DNA of 64,000 nucleotides from Pararhodobacter marinus (GTDB lineage Bacteria; Pseudomonadota; Alphaproteobacteria; Rhodobacterales; Rhodobacteraceae). The stretch lies in NCBI RefSeq assembly GCF_003122215.1, contig NZ_QEYD01000008.1, positions 1 through 64,000 of the forward strand, in the 5' to 3' direction. Every line of letters begins with the position of its first letter. Positions within the stretch are counted from its first letter, which is position 1. The notes beneath the pieces are model-generated. The model had not been told where the DNA came from, searched no databases, and saw nothing but the letters and a program-made list of their open reading frames with translations. Positions 25,758-36,830 of this stretch are shown one piece after another. Position numbers and translations under genes: made by a program.

Positions 25758-26994
25758 CGCGCCACGGCACGCAGGCCAGCAGCGCCAGCGACAACGCGGC
25801 CAGGGCGGCGAACAGCCAAAGCGTGATCCACGGCCCCAGCGTGGCCAGCGAGGCGGCCATGGCAAAGGGTGACACAGCCGCGACCAGCATCCGCAGACCG
25901 GCCAGCTTGCCCAGCCGCGCCGCGTAGCCCAGCAGCCCGAACAGCGCCAGCGGCACAGTGCCGCGCACGGTTGTGGCCAGGCCCTGGCCGATGCCGAACA
26001 GCACCGCGAAGACCGAGACCGTCACCACTCCGACCGGTGCCAGCACCAGAACCACCAGCGCCAGCGCCAGGCAGGCCATCGCGACCAGCGCGGTTCCCAT
26101 CGGGTGGCGGTGGCTGGCGAACAGCATGTCGAGCACCCGCGCGCCCACCTGCGACGGCCCCATCAGCGCCCCCGCGGCGACCGCCGTGGCCTCGGGCAGG
26201 CCGACCGCGCCCAGCACCGGCACCCATTGCGCGCTGAACGCCGACATCACCGCCCAGCTCAGGCTCAGCCCCAGCGCCAGAAGCACCATCGCCCGGCCGT
26301 GCAGGCGCGCGGGCAGGGGGGCGAAGCGGGGCGCGGCCGGATCGCGGGGCGCGTCCGATCCCGGGCCGCGCGGCAAGGACAGGTGCAGCGGCAGGCACAG
26401 GATCAGGTGGAGCGCGGCAAAGGCCAGGTAGGTCTCGCGCCAGCCCCAGCCCTGCGACAGATACAGCGTCAGCGGCCAGAACACGGTCGATGCAAAGCCG
26501 CCGATCATCGTCGTCATGGTGATCGCCGCGCGCGCCCGGGCTTCGCCGACGGCCTGCGCGACGGCGGCGAAGGCCGCGTCATACAGCACCAGGGGCGCCA
26601 GCATCTCGACCGCGATCAGCGCCAGCACAAGGCTCCAGACCGCGCCGGCCTGCGACAGAAGCGCGAAGGCCAGCGCGCAGCCGACCGAGCCTGCGGCCAT
26701 CATCGTCCGCGCGCCCCGCCGGTCGATCAGCCGCCCGGCCAGCGGCGCGGTCAGGGCGCCCGACAGCAGGGCCACGGACAAACAGGCGAAGGCGGTGGTC
26801 GGGGAAATGCCCAGCTCGGCGCTGAGGGGCGCGACCAGCACGCCGAACGCGTAATAGATCGACCCGAAGCCCACGATCTGCGTGAGTCCCAGCGTCAGAA
26901 CGGGCTGGATCGCCGCGCGCCAGCCGCCGAACGGACGCTCCCGGGGTGCGCGCGGTCCCGGGTCGGACGCAGAGGGTCGTGTTTGCGCTGCCAT
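25747..26994 (-). CDS. Major facilitator superfamily transporter
   Basis: A 415-residue membrane protein with about 12 hydrophobic helices in two halves, joined by a basic/Pro-rich loop near 195-215. The inter-helix loop GRLIDRRGARTMM between helices 2 and 3 is the MFS motif-A equivalent. The N-terminal IVGFGSIYYAFGVLVAPLSAELG segment resembles the monocarboxylate-porter/NarK-like group of proteobacterial MFS proteins often annotated as unknown-substrate exporters. It converges on purN with an 11 bp overlap and is divergent from sucC across a 225 bp region that contains three palindromic sites. Substrate unknown. Confidence 0.83.
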   Translation of the reverse strand: MAAQTRPSASDPGPRAPRERPFGGWRAAIQPVLTLGLTQIVGFGSIYYAFGVLVAPLSAELGISPTTAFACLSVALLSGALTAPLAGRLIDRRGARTMMAAGSVGCALAFALLSQAGAVWSLVLALIAVEMLAPLVLYDAAFAAVAQAVGEARARAAITMTTMIGGFASTVFWPLTLYLSQGWGWRETYLAFAALHLILCLPLHLSLPRGPGSDAPRDPAAPRFAPLPARLHGRAMVLLALGLSLSWAVMSAFSAQWVPVLGAVGLPEATAVAAGALMGPSQVGARVLDMLFASHRHPMGTALVAMACLALALVVLVLAPVGVVTVSVFAVLFGIGQGLATTVRGTVPLALFGLLGYAARLGKLAGLRMLVAAVSPFAMAASLATLGPWITLWLFAALAALSLALLACVPWRVTE

Positions 26995-27061
26995 GGAGAC
27001 GACTCGTGACCCTGCTCTCTTCGATACCCGTTTGACGCGATGCGGGCCGGGCCATCATCGC

Positions 27062-27112
27062 GCGATCACGGTTCCGAGACTTGTGATCACACGTTTTCAG
27101 GGCGTGATCACA
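27062..27112. promoter_or_regulatory. Array of three TGATCAC operator-like palindromes, 21 bp apart
   Basis: GATC cores lie at 27064-27067, 27085-27088 and 27106-27109, so centres are exactly 21 bp (two helical turns) apart. The middle site is the perfect 10 bp palindrome TGTGATCACA, the third has an 8 bp core GTGATCAC, and the first is a degraded copy (GCGATCAC). The phased array sits in the divergent region between the MFS gene and sucC. It is probably bound cooperatively by a dimeric regulator that I cannot name. Confidence 0.55.
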
Positions 27113-27142
27113 AAACAAAGAAAAACCCTTCATCGCGCAGTT

Positions 27143-27171
27143 TTGCACGAATATTTCGTTTGTGCCACGAT
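27143..27171 (+). promoter_or_regulatory. Weak candidate sucC promoter
   Basis: TTGCAC, a 17 bp spacer and CACGAT would start transcription about 42 bases before the sucC GTG. The match to sigma-70 consensus is poor (three of six in each box), so this is tentative. Confidence 0.25.
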
Positions 27172-27219
27172 GGTCCTGTGTCATTACACGGCAAAATTCG
27201 CAGCAACGGGGGCAGTTCC

Positions 27220-28413
<1,194 letters not shown>

Positions 28414-28417
28414 TAGA

Positions 28418-29302
28418 ATGGCCATTCTTGTCAACGAAAACACCAAGGTGATCTGCCAGGGCCTGACCGGCTCGCAGGGGACCTTCCACAGCGAACAGGC
28501 CATCGCCTACGGCACCAAGATGGTCGGCGGCGTGACGCCCGGCAAAGGCGGCACCACGCATCTGGAGCTGCCGGTCTTCAACTCGGTGCACGAGGCCAAG
28601 CACGTGACCGAAGCGAATGCCTCGGTCATCTATGTGCCGCCGCCCTTCGCGGCCGACTCGATCCTCGAAGCGATCGACGCCGAGATGGAGCTGATCATCT
28701 GCATCACCGAGGGCATTCCGGTGCTCGACATGATGCGCGTGAAGCGGGCGCTGATCGACAGCAAGTCGCGCCTGATCGGCCCGAACTGCCCCGGTGTCAT
28801 CACCCCCGACGCCTGCAAGATCGGCATCATGCCCGGTCATATCCACAAGCGCGGCTCGGTCGGTGTCGTGTCGCGGTCGGGCACGCTGACCTACGAAGCC
28901 GTCAAGCAGACCTCGGACATGGGCCTGGGCCAGTCGACCGCAGTCGGCATCGGCGGCGACCCGATCAAGGGCACCGAGCATATCGACGTGCTGAACATGT
29001 TCCTCGACGACGACGAGACGCAGTCGATCATCATGATCGGCGAGATCGGCGGCTCGGCCGAGGAAGAAGCGGCCGAGTTCCTGAAGGAACAGAAGAAAAA
29101 AGGCCGCTACAAGCCGACCGCCGGTTTCATCGCCGGGCGCACCGCCCCTCCGGGCCGTCGCATGGGCCATGCCGGTGCCATCGTCTCGGGCGGCAAGGGC
29201 GACGCGGAATCGAAGATCGAGGCCATGAAATCGGCCGGGATCGTCGTTGCCGACAGCCCCGCCACGCTGGGCGAAGCCGTCATGAAGGCGATCAAGGGCT
29301 AA
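28418..29302 (+). CDS. sucD: Succinyl-CoA synthetase, alpha subunit
   Basis: A 294-residue CoA-binding subunit. [15 protein letters not shown] is the CoA-binding loop, [10 protein letters not shown] is conserved, and the phosphorylated active-site His is in [15 protein letters not shown] near residue 247. It starts 4 bp after sucC and is surely co-transcribed. A structured 419 bp gap follows before sucA. Confidence 0.97.
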   Translation: MAILVNENTKVICQGLTGSQGTFHSEQAIAYGTKMVGGVTPGKGGTTHLELPVFNSVHEAKHVTEANASVIYVPPPFAADSILEAIDAEMELIICITEGIPVLDMMRVKRALIDSKSRLIGPNCPGVITPDACKIGIMPGHIHKRGSVGVVSRSGTLTYEAVKQTSDMGLGQSTAVGIGGDPIKGTEHIDVLNMFLDDDETQSIIMIGEIGGSAEEEAAEFLKEQKKKGRYKPTAGFIAGRTAPPGRRMGHAGAIVSGGKGDAESKIEAMKSAGIVVADSPATLGEAVMKAIKG

Positions 29303-29721
29303 GCGTCATGCACCCTCCGGCTGCCCCTGCGATCCCAGTCAGTGCCCCCGCTCCAGCGGGCGGGGCACTGGTGGCTGGTCGCGGGGGCGCGCAGCCGGCG
29401 GGCGCACGGCGCCTCACCGATGGCGGGCCGGAGACGGCCCGCCTTCCGCGTGCAGCCGGCGGGTGCGCAGGGACGCTCCGGGCGGATGACAGATCCGGTC
29501 CGGGCGACAAACTTCTGGCGGCGCGCCGGTCGCGCCCTATGGTTGGGAGAGACCCCTTTCCCGCCACCCCTGCGCTTCAGGGTGCAGGCATCAACATTCC
29601 GGTCACGATCGTGCCCCAGACTATCACCATGACGCGTATCGGCGGCGTCGCGGGTGACAAGACACCGACGTCGATCCGTTCGAACCCCTAAGCTTCCTTC
29701 CCTCATGCCGAGGACAAACAG
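29303..29721. other. Structured 419 bp gap between sucD and sucA
   Basis: I see no convincing gene. An open frame 29308-29691 (127 codons) exists, but its product is Gly/Ala/Pro/Arg-rich and lacks a ribosome site. The gap holds two strong hairpins. One is CAGTGCCCC/GGGGCACTG at 29340-29370, with a CGC/GCG inner stem and TCCA loop. The other is a perfect GGCGGGCC/GGCCCGCC at 29422-29443. The sucA ribosome site GAGGACAAACAG is at the right edge. A second promoter for sucA probably lies in the right half, but no clear -35/-10 pair stands out. Confidence 0.45.
29422..29443 (+). terminator. Possible terminator/attenuator hairpin after sucCD
   Basis: A perfect 8 bp GC stem with GGAGAC loop, 119 bp after the sucD stop. 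There is no T-run, so it is either a Rho-independent-like processing hairpin or a 3' stability element rather than a strict intrinsic terminator. Confidence 0.35.
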
Positions 29722-32685
29722 ATGAACGATCAAAGCCCCAACGACGCCATGCATGCCACGTCCTTCCTGGACGGGGCGAATGCCGATTACATCGACCAGA
29801 TGCAGGCGCGCTACGCGCAGGATCCGGCGAGCGTGGACGCCGCCTGGGCTGCGTTCTTCGAGGCGAATGGCGACGATTACGCCACCGCCACCAAGCAGGC
29901 CGAAGGCCCGAGCTGGGCCCGCAAGGACTGGCCGCCGACCCCCGATGACGAGGTGATGGGCGCGCTGACCGGCATGTGGCCCGCCGCGACCGAGGGCAAG
30001 GCCGCGGGCGACAAGATCCGCGCCAAGGCCGCCGAGAAGGGCGTCGAGATCACCGACAGCGAAGTGCAGCGCGCCGTTCTGGACAGCCTGCGCGCGCTGA
30101 TGATCATTCGCGCCTACCGGATCCGCGGCCACCTGATCGCCAATCTCGACCCGCTGAGCATGCGCGACGAGTCGATGCATCCCGAGCTGGATCCGAAAGC
30201 CTACGGCTTCACCGATGCCGACATGGATCGCCCGATCTTCATCGACAACGTGCTGGGCCTGCAGGTCGCCTCGATGCGGCAGATCATCGAGATCCTCAAG
30301 CGGACCTATTGCGGCACCTTCGCGCTGCAATTCATGCATATCTCGAACCCGCAGGAAGCCGCGTGGCTGAAAGAGCGGATCGAGGGCTACGGCAAGGAAA
30401 TCACCTTCACCAAGATGGGTCGCCGCGCGATCCTGAACAAACTGGTCGAGGCCGAGGGCTTCGAGAAGTTCTGCCACGTCAAGTTCATGGGCACCAAGCG
30501 CTTCGGGCTTGACGGCGGCGAAGCGCTGATCCCTGCGATGGAGCAGATCGTCAAGCGCGGTGGCGCGCTGGGCGTGAAGGATATCGTCATCGGCATGCCG
30601 CATCGCGGGCGCCTGTCGGTGCTGGCCAACGTGATGTCCAAACCCTATCGCGCGATCTTCAACGAGTTCCAGGGCGGCAGCTTCAAGCCCGACGATGTCG
30701 ACGGTTCGGGCGACGTGAAATACCACCTCGGCGCCTCGTCGGACCGGGAATTCGACGGCAATGTCGTGCACCTCTCGCTGACCGCGAACCCGTCGCACCT
30801 GGAGGCCGTGAACCCGGTCGTCCTGGGCAAGGTCCGCGCCAAGCAGGACCAGCTCAACGATGCCGAGCGCACCGCCGTGCTGCCGATCCTGTTGCACGGG
30901 GACGCGGCCTTTGCCGGGCAGGGCGTCGTCGCCGAATGCCTGCAGCTGTCGGGGATCAAGGGGCACCGCACCGGCGGCTGCATCCACATCATCGTCAACA
31001 ACCAGATCGGCTTTACCACCGCGCCGCATTTCTCGCGCACCTCGCCCTATCCGACGGATATCGCGCTGATGGTCGAAGCGCCGATCTTCCACGTCAACGG
31101 CGACGATCCCGAAGCCGTGGTCCACGCCGCCAAGGTCGCGACCGAGTTCCGCCAGCGCTTCGGCAAGGACGTGGTCATCGACATCTTCTGCTACCGCCGC
31201 TTCGGTCACAACGAGGGCGACGAGCCCATGTTCACCAACCCGGCGATGTACAAGAACATCAAGCGCCACAAGACGACGCTGCAGCTTTACACCGAGCGTC
31301 TGGTCAATGACGGTCTCATCCCCGAGGGCGAGATCGAGGACATGAAGGCCGCGTTCCAGTCGCATCTCAACAGCGAGTTCGAGATCGCCAAGGAATTCCG
31401 CCCCAACAAGGCCGACTGGCTGGACGGGCGCTGGAAGACCATGAAGCCGAAGGATCAGAACTATCAGCGCGGCCAGACGGCGATCAAGGAAGAGACGCTG
31501 CAGGAAATCGGCGCGGCGCTGACCAGCCATCCGGCGGATTTCGATCTGCACCGCACGGTGTCCCGCCAGCTCGACGCGAAGAAGAAGATGTTCGAGACCG
31601 GGGAGGGTTTCGACTGGGCCACGGCCGAGGCGATGGCCTTCGGTTCGCTCATGGTCGAGGGTTATCCGGTCCGTCTGGCCGGTCAGGATTGCTCGCGCGG
31701 GACCTTCTCGCAGCGGCACTCGGCCTTCGTCGATCAAAGCACCGAAGAGCGGTATTACCCGCTCAACCACATCCGCGCCGGTCAGGCCCGCTACGAGGTC
31801 ATCGACTCGATGCTCTCTGAATACGCGGTGCTGGGTTTCGAATACGGCTATTCGCTGTCGGAACCCAACGCGCTGGTCGCGTGGGAAGCGCAGTTTGGCG
31901 ACTTCGCCAACGGCGCGCAGATCATGTTCGACCAGTTCATCAACTCGGGCGAGTCGAAATGGCTGCGGATGTCGGGCCTGGTCCTGCTGCTGCCGCACGG
32001 CTTCGAGGGGCAGGGCCCCGAGCACAGCTCGGCGCGTCTGGAGCGCTTCCTGCAGATGTCGGCCGAAGATAACTGGATCGTCGCCAACTGTTCGACCCCG
32101 GCGAACTATTTCCACATCCTGCGTCGCCAGATGCACCGCGACTATCGCAAGCCGCTGGTGCTGATGACGCCGAAGTCGCTGCTGCGCCACCCGATGTGCA
32201 CCTCGACCAGCGCCGATTTCACGGAAGGGTCCACCTTCCACCGGATCCTGTGGGACGATGCCGAAAAGGGCAACAACTCGACGATCACGCTGAAGCCCGA
32301 CGCCGAGATCAAGCGCGTGGTGATGTGCTCGGGCAAGGTCTATTTCGACCTGCTGGCCGAGCGCGACGCGCGGGGGCTCGACGACACTTATCTTCTGCGT
32401 GTCGAACAGCTGTATCCGTTCCCGGCGCAGTCGATCTGCCAGGAGCTCGCGCGCTTCAAGAATGCCGAGATGGTCTGGTGCCAGGAAGAACCGAAAAACC
32501 AGGGGTCGTGGTCGTTCATCGCGCCCCTGCTGGAAGAGTCGCTGATCGAAATCGGCGCCAAGCAAACGCGCGCCCGCTATGCCGGTCGCGCCGCCTCGGC
32601 CTCGCCCGCCACGGGTCTGGCGTCGCGGCACAAGTCTCAGCAAGAAGCGCTCGTCAACGAAGCGCTGTCGTCGGAAGGAAAGTAA
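29722..32685 (+). CDS. sucA: 2-oxoglutarate dehydrogenase E1 component
   Basis: A 987-residue thiamine-diphosphate enzyme that decarboxylates 2-oxoglutarate and transfers the succinyl group to the E2 lipoyl arm. The N-terminal [17 protein letters not shown] helix binds E2. The TPP region includes [28 protein letters not shown] and the NNQIGFTT segment. The C-terminal half contains [12 protein letters not shown] and [17 protein letters not shown]. Length is typical of alphaproteobacterial OdhA (about 985-990). The start ATG is preceded by GAGGACAAACAG. It ends 4 bp before sucB. Confidence 0.97.
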   Translation: MNDQSPNDAMHATSFLDGANADYIDQMQARYAQDPASVDAAWAAFFEANGDDYATATKQAEGPSWARKDWPPTPDDEVMGALTGMWPAATEGKAAGDKIRAKAAEKGVEITDSEVQRAVLDSLRALMIIRAYRIRGHLIANLDPLSMRDESMHPELDPKAYGFTDADMDRPIFIDNVLGLQVASMRQIIEILKRTYCGTFALQFMHISNPQEAAWLKERIEGYGKEITFTKMGRRAILNKLVEAEGFEKFCHVKFMGTKRFGLDGGEALIPAMEQIVKRGGALGVKDIVIGMPHRGRLSVLANVMSKPYRAIFNEFQGGSFKPDDVDGSGDVKYHLGASSDREFDGNVVHLSLTANPSHLEAVNPVVLGKVRAKQDQLNDAERTAVLPILLHGDAAFAGQGVVAECLQLSGIKGHRTGGCIHIIVNNQIGFTTAPHFSRTSPYPTDIALMVEAPIFHVNGDDPEAVVHAAKVATEFRQRFGKDVVIDIFCYRRFGHNEGDEPMFTNPAMYKNIKRHKTTLQLYTERLVNDGLIPEGEIEDMKAAFQSHLNSEFEIAKEFRPNKADWLDGRWKTMKPKDQNYQRGQTAIKEETLQEIGAALTSHPADFDLHRTVSRQLDAKKKMFETGEGFDWATAEAMAFGSLMVEGYPVRLAGQDCSRGTFSQRHSAFVDQSTEERYYPLNHIRAGQARYEVIDSMLSEYAVLGFEYGYSLSEPNALVAWEAQFGDFANGAQIMFDQFINSGESKWLRMSGLVLLLPHGFEGQGPEHSSARLERFLQMSAEDNWIVANCSTPANYFHILRRQMHRDYRKPLVLMTPKSLLRHPMCTSTSADFTEGSTFHRILWDDAEKGNNSTITLKPDAEIKRVVMCSGKVYFDLLAERDARGLDDTYLLRVEQLYPFPAQSICQELARFKNAEMVWCQEEPKNQGSWSFIAPLLEESLIEIGAKQTRARYAGRAASASPATGLASRHKSQQEALVNEALSSEGK

Positions 32686-32689
32686 CGTC

Positions 32690-33952
32690 ATGAGCATCGA
32701 AGTCCGCGTGCCCACGCTTGGGGAGAGCGTCTCGGAAGCGACCATCGCCACCTGGTTCAAGAAGCCGGGCGATGCCGTCTCTGCCGATGAGATGCTGTGC
32801 GAGCTGGAAACCGACAAGGTCACGGTCGAGGTTCCGGCGCCCGCCTCGGGCACCCTGTCCGAAATCATCGCCGCCGAGGGTGAAACGGTCGGCGTGAACG
32901 CCCTTCTGGCGATGATCTCGGAAGGCGAGGGCGCCGCCCCCGCGCCGAAATCGGACGCCAAGTCCGACGCCAAGGCAGACGACAAGCCCGCCGAAGAGCC
33001 GAAGGCCGACGCGCCCAAGGAAGAGCCCAAGAAAGACGGCGAGAAAAAGGGCGAGGATGCTCCCTCGGCCAAGAAGGCGATGGCCGAAGCGGGCCTGTCG
33101 TCGGATCAGGTTCAGGGCACCGGCCGCGACGGCCGGGTGATGAAGGAAGACGTGCAGCGCGCAGTGTCCGACGGTACCAAGGCCTCCCCCGCCCAGACCT
33201 CGGCCCCCGCGCCGGTCTCGGTGCCGCGCGGCCCGGTTCCCGCCGATGACGCGGTGCGCGAAGAGCGGGTGAAGATGACCCGCCTGCGCGCCACCATCGC
33301 GCGCCGCCTGAAGGACGCGCAGAACACCGCCGCGATGCTGACCACCTATAACGAGGTGGACATGTCGGCGGTGATGGCGCTGCGCAACGAGTACAAGGCG
33401 CAGTTCGAGAAGAAGCACGGCGTGAAGATGGGCTTCATGTCCTTCTTCGTCAAAGCCTGCTGCCATGCGCTGAAGGAAGTGCCCGAAGTCAACGCCGAGA
33501 TCGACGGCCAGGAAATTGTCTACAAGAACTACGTTCATATGGGCGTGGCCGTGGGCACGCCGTCGGGCCTGGTCGTGCCGGTCGTGCGCGATGCCGACCA
33601 GATGAGCTTTGCCGGCATCGAGAAGAAGATCGGCGAACTGGGCCTGCGCGCCCGCGACGGCAAGCTGTCGATGGCGGAAATGCAGGGCGGTTCGTTCACC
33701 ATCTCGAACGGCGGCGTCTATGGCTCGCTGATGTCCTCGCCCATCCTGAACCCCCCGCAATCGGGGATCCTGGGCATGCACAAGATCCAGGACCGCCCGG
33801 TCGTGGTGGACGGTCAGATCGTCATCCGGCCGATGATGTACCTCGCCCTGTCCTACGATCACCGGATCGTCGACGGCAAGGGCGCCGTGACCTTCCTTGT
33901 GCGGGTCAAGGAGGCGCTGGAAGATCCGCAGCGCCTGCTTTTGGACCTGTAA
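32690..33952 (+). CDS. sucB: Dihydrolipoyllysine-residue succinyltransferase, E2 of 2-oxoglutarate dehydrogenase
   Basis: A 420-residue E2. Residues 1-77 are a single lipoyl domain (lipoyl Lys in [12 protein letters not shown]). A charged Ala/Lys/Asp/Glu/Pro linker spans about 80-122 and contains short SDAK-type repeats. About 123-160 is the E1/E3-binding domain ([20 protein letters not shown]). The rest is the catalytic acyltransferase core ending with [16 protein letters not shown] (His/Asp). It transfers the succinyl group to CoA. The start is ATG 32690 after GGAAGGAAAG. Its E3 partner lpd follows 1.5 kb downstream, after an L,D-transpeptidase and two MAPEG genes. Confidence 0.97.
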   Translation: MSIEVRVPTLGESVSEATIATWFKKPGDAVSADEMLCELETDKVTVEVPAPASGTLSEIIAAEGETVGVNALLAMISEGEGAAPAPKSDAKSDAKADDKPAEEPKADAPKEEPKKDGEKKGEDAPSAKKAMAEAGLSSDQVQGTGRDGRVMKEDVQRAVSDGTKASPAQTSAPAPVSVPRGPVPADDAVREERVKMTRLRATIARRLKDAQNTAAMLTTYNEVDMSAVMALRNEYKAQFEKKHGVKMGFMSFFVKACCHALKEVPEVNAEIDGQEIVYKNYVHMGVAVGTPSGLVVPVVRDADQMSFAGIEKKIGELGLRARDGKLSMAEMQGGSFTISNGGVYGSLMSSPILNPPQSGILGMHKIQDRPVVVDGQIVIRPMMYLALSYDHRIVDGKGAVTFLVRVKEALEDPQRLLLDL

Positions 33953-33965
33953 GACCGACAGGCGG

Positions 33966-33993
33966 GCACGCACCCACGCTGTAGGGTGCGTGC
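33966..33993. repeat. Perfect 10 bp inverted repeat after sucB
   Basis: GCACGCACCC, an 8-base loop and GGGTGCGTGC form a perfect hairpin 13 bp after the sucB stop. A further copy of GCACGCACC begins at 33996, so the right arm can also pair with it (GGTGCGTGC-TT-GCACGCACC), making two mutually exclusive hairpins. No T-run follows. Likely a 3' stabiliser, an attenuator or a dispersed palindromic element. Confidence 0.5.
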
Positions 33994-34029
33994 TTGCACG
34001 CACCGCCCCTTTCGCCGGAGCAATCCGCC

Positions 34030-34572
34030 ATGAACCGCCGCACCGCCCTTCTGTCCGTCGCGTCAGCCCTCGCGCTGAGCACCGCCAGCCCGGCCAGCGC
34101 CCAGCTTTTCCGCCGCGGCCTGCCCGAGATGGCGCCCGCGCATGAACAGGCGGATTTCATCCTCGTGCTGAAAGACGCGCGGCGGCTGATCCTGTACCGG
34201 CAGGGGCAGCCGATCCGCGAATACCGCATCTCGATGGGCGACGGCGCCAATGACGGGCCGAAGCGCTTCGAAGGCGACGGCCGCACGCCCGAGGGCACCT
34301 ATGTCATCGACTGGCGCAACCCCAATTCGCTGGCCTATCTCAGCCTGCACATCTCGTATCCCAACGAGCAGGACGTGGCCTATGCCGCCTCGCATGGCCG
34401 CAGCGCCGGGGGCGACATCATGATCCACGGCATCAACAATGGCTGGGGTTTCCTGGGCGCCCTGCAGCGCACCCGCGACTGGACGGCGGGCTGCATCGCC
34501 GTCACCAATGGCGAGATGCGCGAGATCTGGTCGCTCGTCCCCGATGGCACCGTGATCGAGATCCGCCCATGA
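34030..34572 (+). CDS. L,D-transpeptidase family protein (YkuD domain)
   Basis: A 180-residue protein. A signal peptide of about 24 residues ends SPASAQ. The YkuD domain spans about 42-180, with catalytic His133 (IMIHGINN) and Cys155 in the WTAGCIAVTNGEM signature. It is expected in the periplasm, where such enzymes cross-link peptidoglycan or attach lipoproteins to it. The start is ATG 34030, with GGAG nine bases upstream. Its stop overlaps the first MAPEG gene (ATGA), so it belongs to the same transcript as the MAPEG pair inside the 2-oxoglutarate dehydrogenase cluster. Confidence 0.9.
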   Translation: MNRRTALLSVASALALSTASPASAQLFRRGLPEMAPAHEQADFILVLKDARRLILYRQGQPIREYRISMGDGANDGPKRFEGDGRTPEGTYVIDWRNPNSLAYLSLHISYPNEQDVAYAASHGRSAGGDIMIHGINNGWGFLGALQRTRDWTAGCIAVTNGEMREIWSLVPDGTVIEIRP

Positions 34573-34973
34573 TGCCCGGCCTGACCCCCGAACTCGCCGC
34601 CCTCTCGGCCCTCGCCTTCGTGCATTTCGCGACGATCTTCATAGCCCAGCGGTTTCTCACGCGCGATATCGGCACCGAGGGCAATACCGGCACGCGCGAA
34701 AACCTCGACGAACGCCTGTCGCCGCTGACCAAGCGCCTGCGCCGCGCCACCGACAATTTCACCGAGAATGTCGGCCCCTTCATCATCGCCGTTCTGGTCG
34801 TGGTCCTGGCGGGCAAGAGCTCGACCGCGACCGCCGTTCTGGCCTGGATCTATGTCGGCGCGCGGGTGCTCTACGTGCCCGCCTACGCGTTGGCCTGGGT
34901 GCCGTGGCGCACTTTGATTTTCGGCGTGGGCATGCTGTCGACGCTGGCGCTTCTGGTTCTCGGCCTTATCTGA
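34569..34973 (+). CDS. MAPEG-family membrane protein, copy 1
   Basis: A 134-residue protein with four hydrophobic segments (about 8-26, 68-86, 90-108 and 112-131) and the MAPEG arrangement of a basic, Asn/Glu-containing loop (RRATDNFTENVGPF) before helix 2 and the conserved ARVLYVPAY in helix 3. MAPEG proteins are membrane-associated glutathione/eicosanoid enzymes in eukaryotes; bacterial members are mostly uncharacterised. It overlaps the L,D-transpeptidase gene by 4 bp. The second MAPEG gene downstream shares the ARVLYVPAY...WVPWR pattern, indicating tandem duplication. Confidence 0.85.
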   Translation: MMPGLTPELAALSALAFVHFATIFIAQRFLTRDIGTEGNTGTRENLDERLSPLTKRLRRATDNFTENVGPFIIAVLVVVLAGKSSTATAVLAWIYVGARVLYVPAYALAWVPWRTLIFGVGMLSTLALLVLGLI

Positions 34974-34981
34974 GGGGGATG

Positions 34982-35371
34982 ATGACACCCGAACTTCTTG
35001 TCCTGACCCTCGCGGCGCTGTTGCAGGCGGTGCAATTCGCGCTGTTCTCGGTCACCGCGCAGCAGCAGGTCGGCCCGAAATACGCGGCGTCGCCGCGCGA
35101 TGAGCCGCGCCAGTTGACCGGCCTTGCCGGGCGCGCGCACCGGGCGATGAACAACCATTTCGAAGGGCTCATCCTTTTCACCATCGCGGTTCTGGTCGTC
35201 ACGCAGGGCGGCCAGTCGACCGGCGTGACGCAGGCCGCGGCCTGGACCTATCTCGGCGCGCGGGTGCTCTACGTGCCCGCCTATCTCTTCGGCTGGGTGC
35301 CCTGGCGCTCGGCCATCTGGTTCGTGGGATTTCTCGCCACGATCCTCATGCTGATCGCGGCGCTGATCTGA
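34982..35371 (+). CDS. MAPEG-family membrane protein, copy 2
   Basis: A 129-residue paralogue of the preceding gene, with four hydrophobic segments, the loop [16 protein letters not shown] before helix 2 (the Asn/His/Glu-containing MAPEG signature) and [19 protein letters not shown]. The spacing to copy 1 is only 8 bp. ATG 34982 is preferred because AGGGGG lies at suitable spacing; ATG 34979 directly abuts it. It is followed after 49 bp by lpd. Function unknown; the consistent association with a redox enzyme cluster suggests a membrane thiol or lipid-peroxide role, but that is inference. Confidence 0.85.
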   Translation: MTPELLVLTLAALLQAVQFALFSVTAQQQVGPKYAASPRDEPRQLTGLAGRAHRAMNNHFEGLILFTIAVLVVTQGGQSTGVTQAAAWTYLGARVLYVPAYLFGWVPWRSAIWFVGFLATILMLIAALI

Positions 35372-35420
35372 GCACCGCCCACGACTGGCCCCCGCGCGGG
35401 GCATACGGAAGGAAACGATT

Positions 35421-36809
35421 ATGGCTGACTTCGACCTCATCGTCATCGGCGCGGGCCCGGGCGGCTATGTCTGCGCCATCCACGCGGCGCAGCTGGGCCT
35501 CAAGGTTGCCTGCGTCGAAGGACGCGAGACCCTGGGCGGCACCTGCCTCAATGTCGGCTGCATCCCGTCGAAGGCGCTTCTGAACGCGACCCACCACCTG
35601 CACGAGGCGCATGAGAACTTCGCCAAGATGGGCCTGATGGGCGACGCGCCGACGGTCGATTGGGAAAAGATGCAGGCCTACAAGCAGGATGTGGTGAACG
35701 GCAACACCAAGGGCATCGAATTCCTGTTCAAGAAGAACAAGGTCACCTGGCTCAAGGGCTGGGGCTCGATCCCCGAGGCCGGCAAGGTCAAGGTCGGCGA
35801 CGAGGTGCATTCGGCCAAGAACATCGTCATCGCCACCGGCTCGGAAGCGGCTTCGCTGCCCGGCGTCGAGGTCGATGAAGAGGTGATCGTCACCTCGACC
35901 GGCGCCCTGTCGCTGGGCAAGATCCCGAAATCGGTCGTGGTGATCGGCGCGGGTGTGATCGGTCTGGAAATGGGCTCGGTCTATCAGCGCCTGGGCGCCG
36001 AGGTGACGGTGGTCGAGTATCTCGACGCGATCACGCCGGGCATGGATGCCGAAATCGCCAAGAACTTCCAGAAGATCCTCACCAAGCAGGGCTTCAAGTT
36101 CGTCCTCGGCGCGGCGGTGCAGAAGGCCGAAAAGAAAGACGGCGGCGCCAGCGTCACCTACAGGCTGAAGAAAGACGACAGCGAGCATTCGATCGACGCC
36201 GATATCGTGCTGGTCGCGACCGGCCGCAAGCCCTTCACCGACGGGCTGGGTCTGGCCGATCTGGGCGTCGAGATGGAGAAGCGCGGTCAGGTCAAGATCG
36301 ACGACCACTGGGCGACCAGCGTCAAGGGCATCTACGCCATCGGCGATGCCGTGGTCGGCCCGATGCTGGCCCACAAGGCCGAGGACGAGGGCATGGCCGT
36401 GGCCGAGGTGATCGCCGGCAAGCATGGCCACGTGAATTACGGCGTGATCCCGGGCGTGATCTACACCGCGCCCGAAGTGGCCAATGTCGGCAAGACGGAA
36501 GAGCAGCTGAAAGAAGCGGGCGTCGAATACAAGGTCGGCAAGTTCCCCTTCATGGGCAACGCGCGCGCCAAGGCGGTCTTCCAGGCCGAGGGCTTCGTGA
36601 AGATCCTCGCCGACAAGAAGACCGACCGCGTGCTGGGCTGCCACATCATCGGTCCGGGCGCGGGCGACCTGATCCACGAAATCTGCGTGGCGATGGAATT
36701 CGGCGCCTCGGCGCAGGACGTGGCCCTGACCTGCCACGCGCACCCGACCTATTCGGAAGCGGTGCGCGAAGCCGCCCTCGCTTGCGGCGACGGCGCGATC
36801 CACGCCTGA
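35421..36809 (+). CDS. lpd: Dihydrolipoyl dehydrogenase (E3)
   Basis: A 462-residue FAD/NAD flavoprotein. The N-terminal FAD motif is [19 protein letters not shown], the redox-active disulfide lies in [16 protein letters not shown] (about 39-54), the NAD-binding motif is [15 protein letters not shown], and the C-terminal base pair His-Glu is in [14 protein letters not shown]. It reoxidises the dihydrolipoyl arm of SucB and transfers electrons to NAD. The ATG follows GGAAGGAAACG. It closes the TCA/2-oxoglutarate dehydrogenase block and is followed by a hairpin terminator and one dispersed repeat copy. Confidence 0.96.
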   Translation: MADFDLIVIGAGPGGYVCAIHAAQLGLKVACVEGRETLGGTCLNVGCIPSKALLNATHHLHEAHENFAKMGLMGDAPTVDWEKMQAYKQDVVNGNTKGIEFLFKKNKVTWLKGWGSIPEAGKVKVGDEVHSAKNIVIATGSEAASLPGVEVDEEVIVTSTGALSLGKIPKSVVVIGAGVIGLEMGSVYQRLGAEVTVVEYLDAITPGMDAEIAKNFQKILTKQGFKFVLGAAVQKAEKKDGGASVTYRLKKDDSEHSIDADIVLVATGRKPFTDGLGLADLGVEMEKRGQVKIDDHWATSVKGIYAIGDAVVGPMLAHKAEDEGMAVAEVIAGKHGHVNYGVIPGVIYTAPEVANVGKTEEQLKEAGVEYKVGKFPFMGNARAKAVFQAEGFVKILADKKTDRVLGCHIIGPGAGDLIHEICVAMEFGASAQDVALTCHAHPTYSEAVREAALACGDGAIHA

Positions 36810-36830
36810 GAAACGCGCCGGCGGCGGCCC

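Noticed and set aside
29308-29691. 127-codon frame between sucD and sucA
   Set aside because: No ribosome site, low-complexity Gly/Ala/Pro/Arg product, and the region is better explained by RNA hairpins. Two other frames are also open there.
32938-33060. Short tandem SDAK/KAD-type codon repeats in sucB
   Set aside because: This is the normal charged Ala/Lys/Glu linker between lipoyl and E3-binding domains of E2 proteins.
29299-33072. A 1257-codon open frame antisense to sucA and the start of sucB
   Set aside because: It lies fully antisense to certain genes, its product is Arg/His/Gly/Ala-rich without domains, and such shadows are expected at this GC content.
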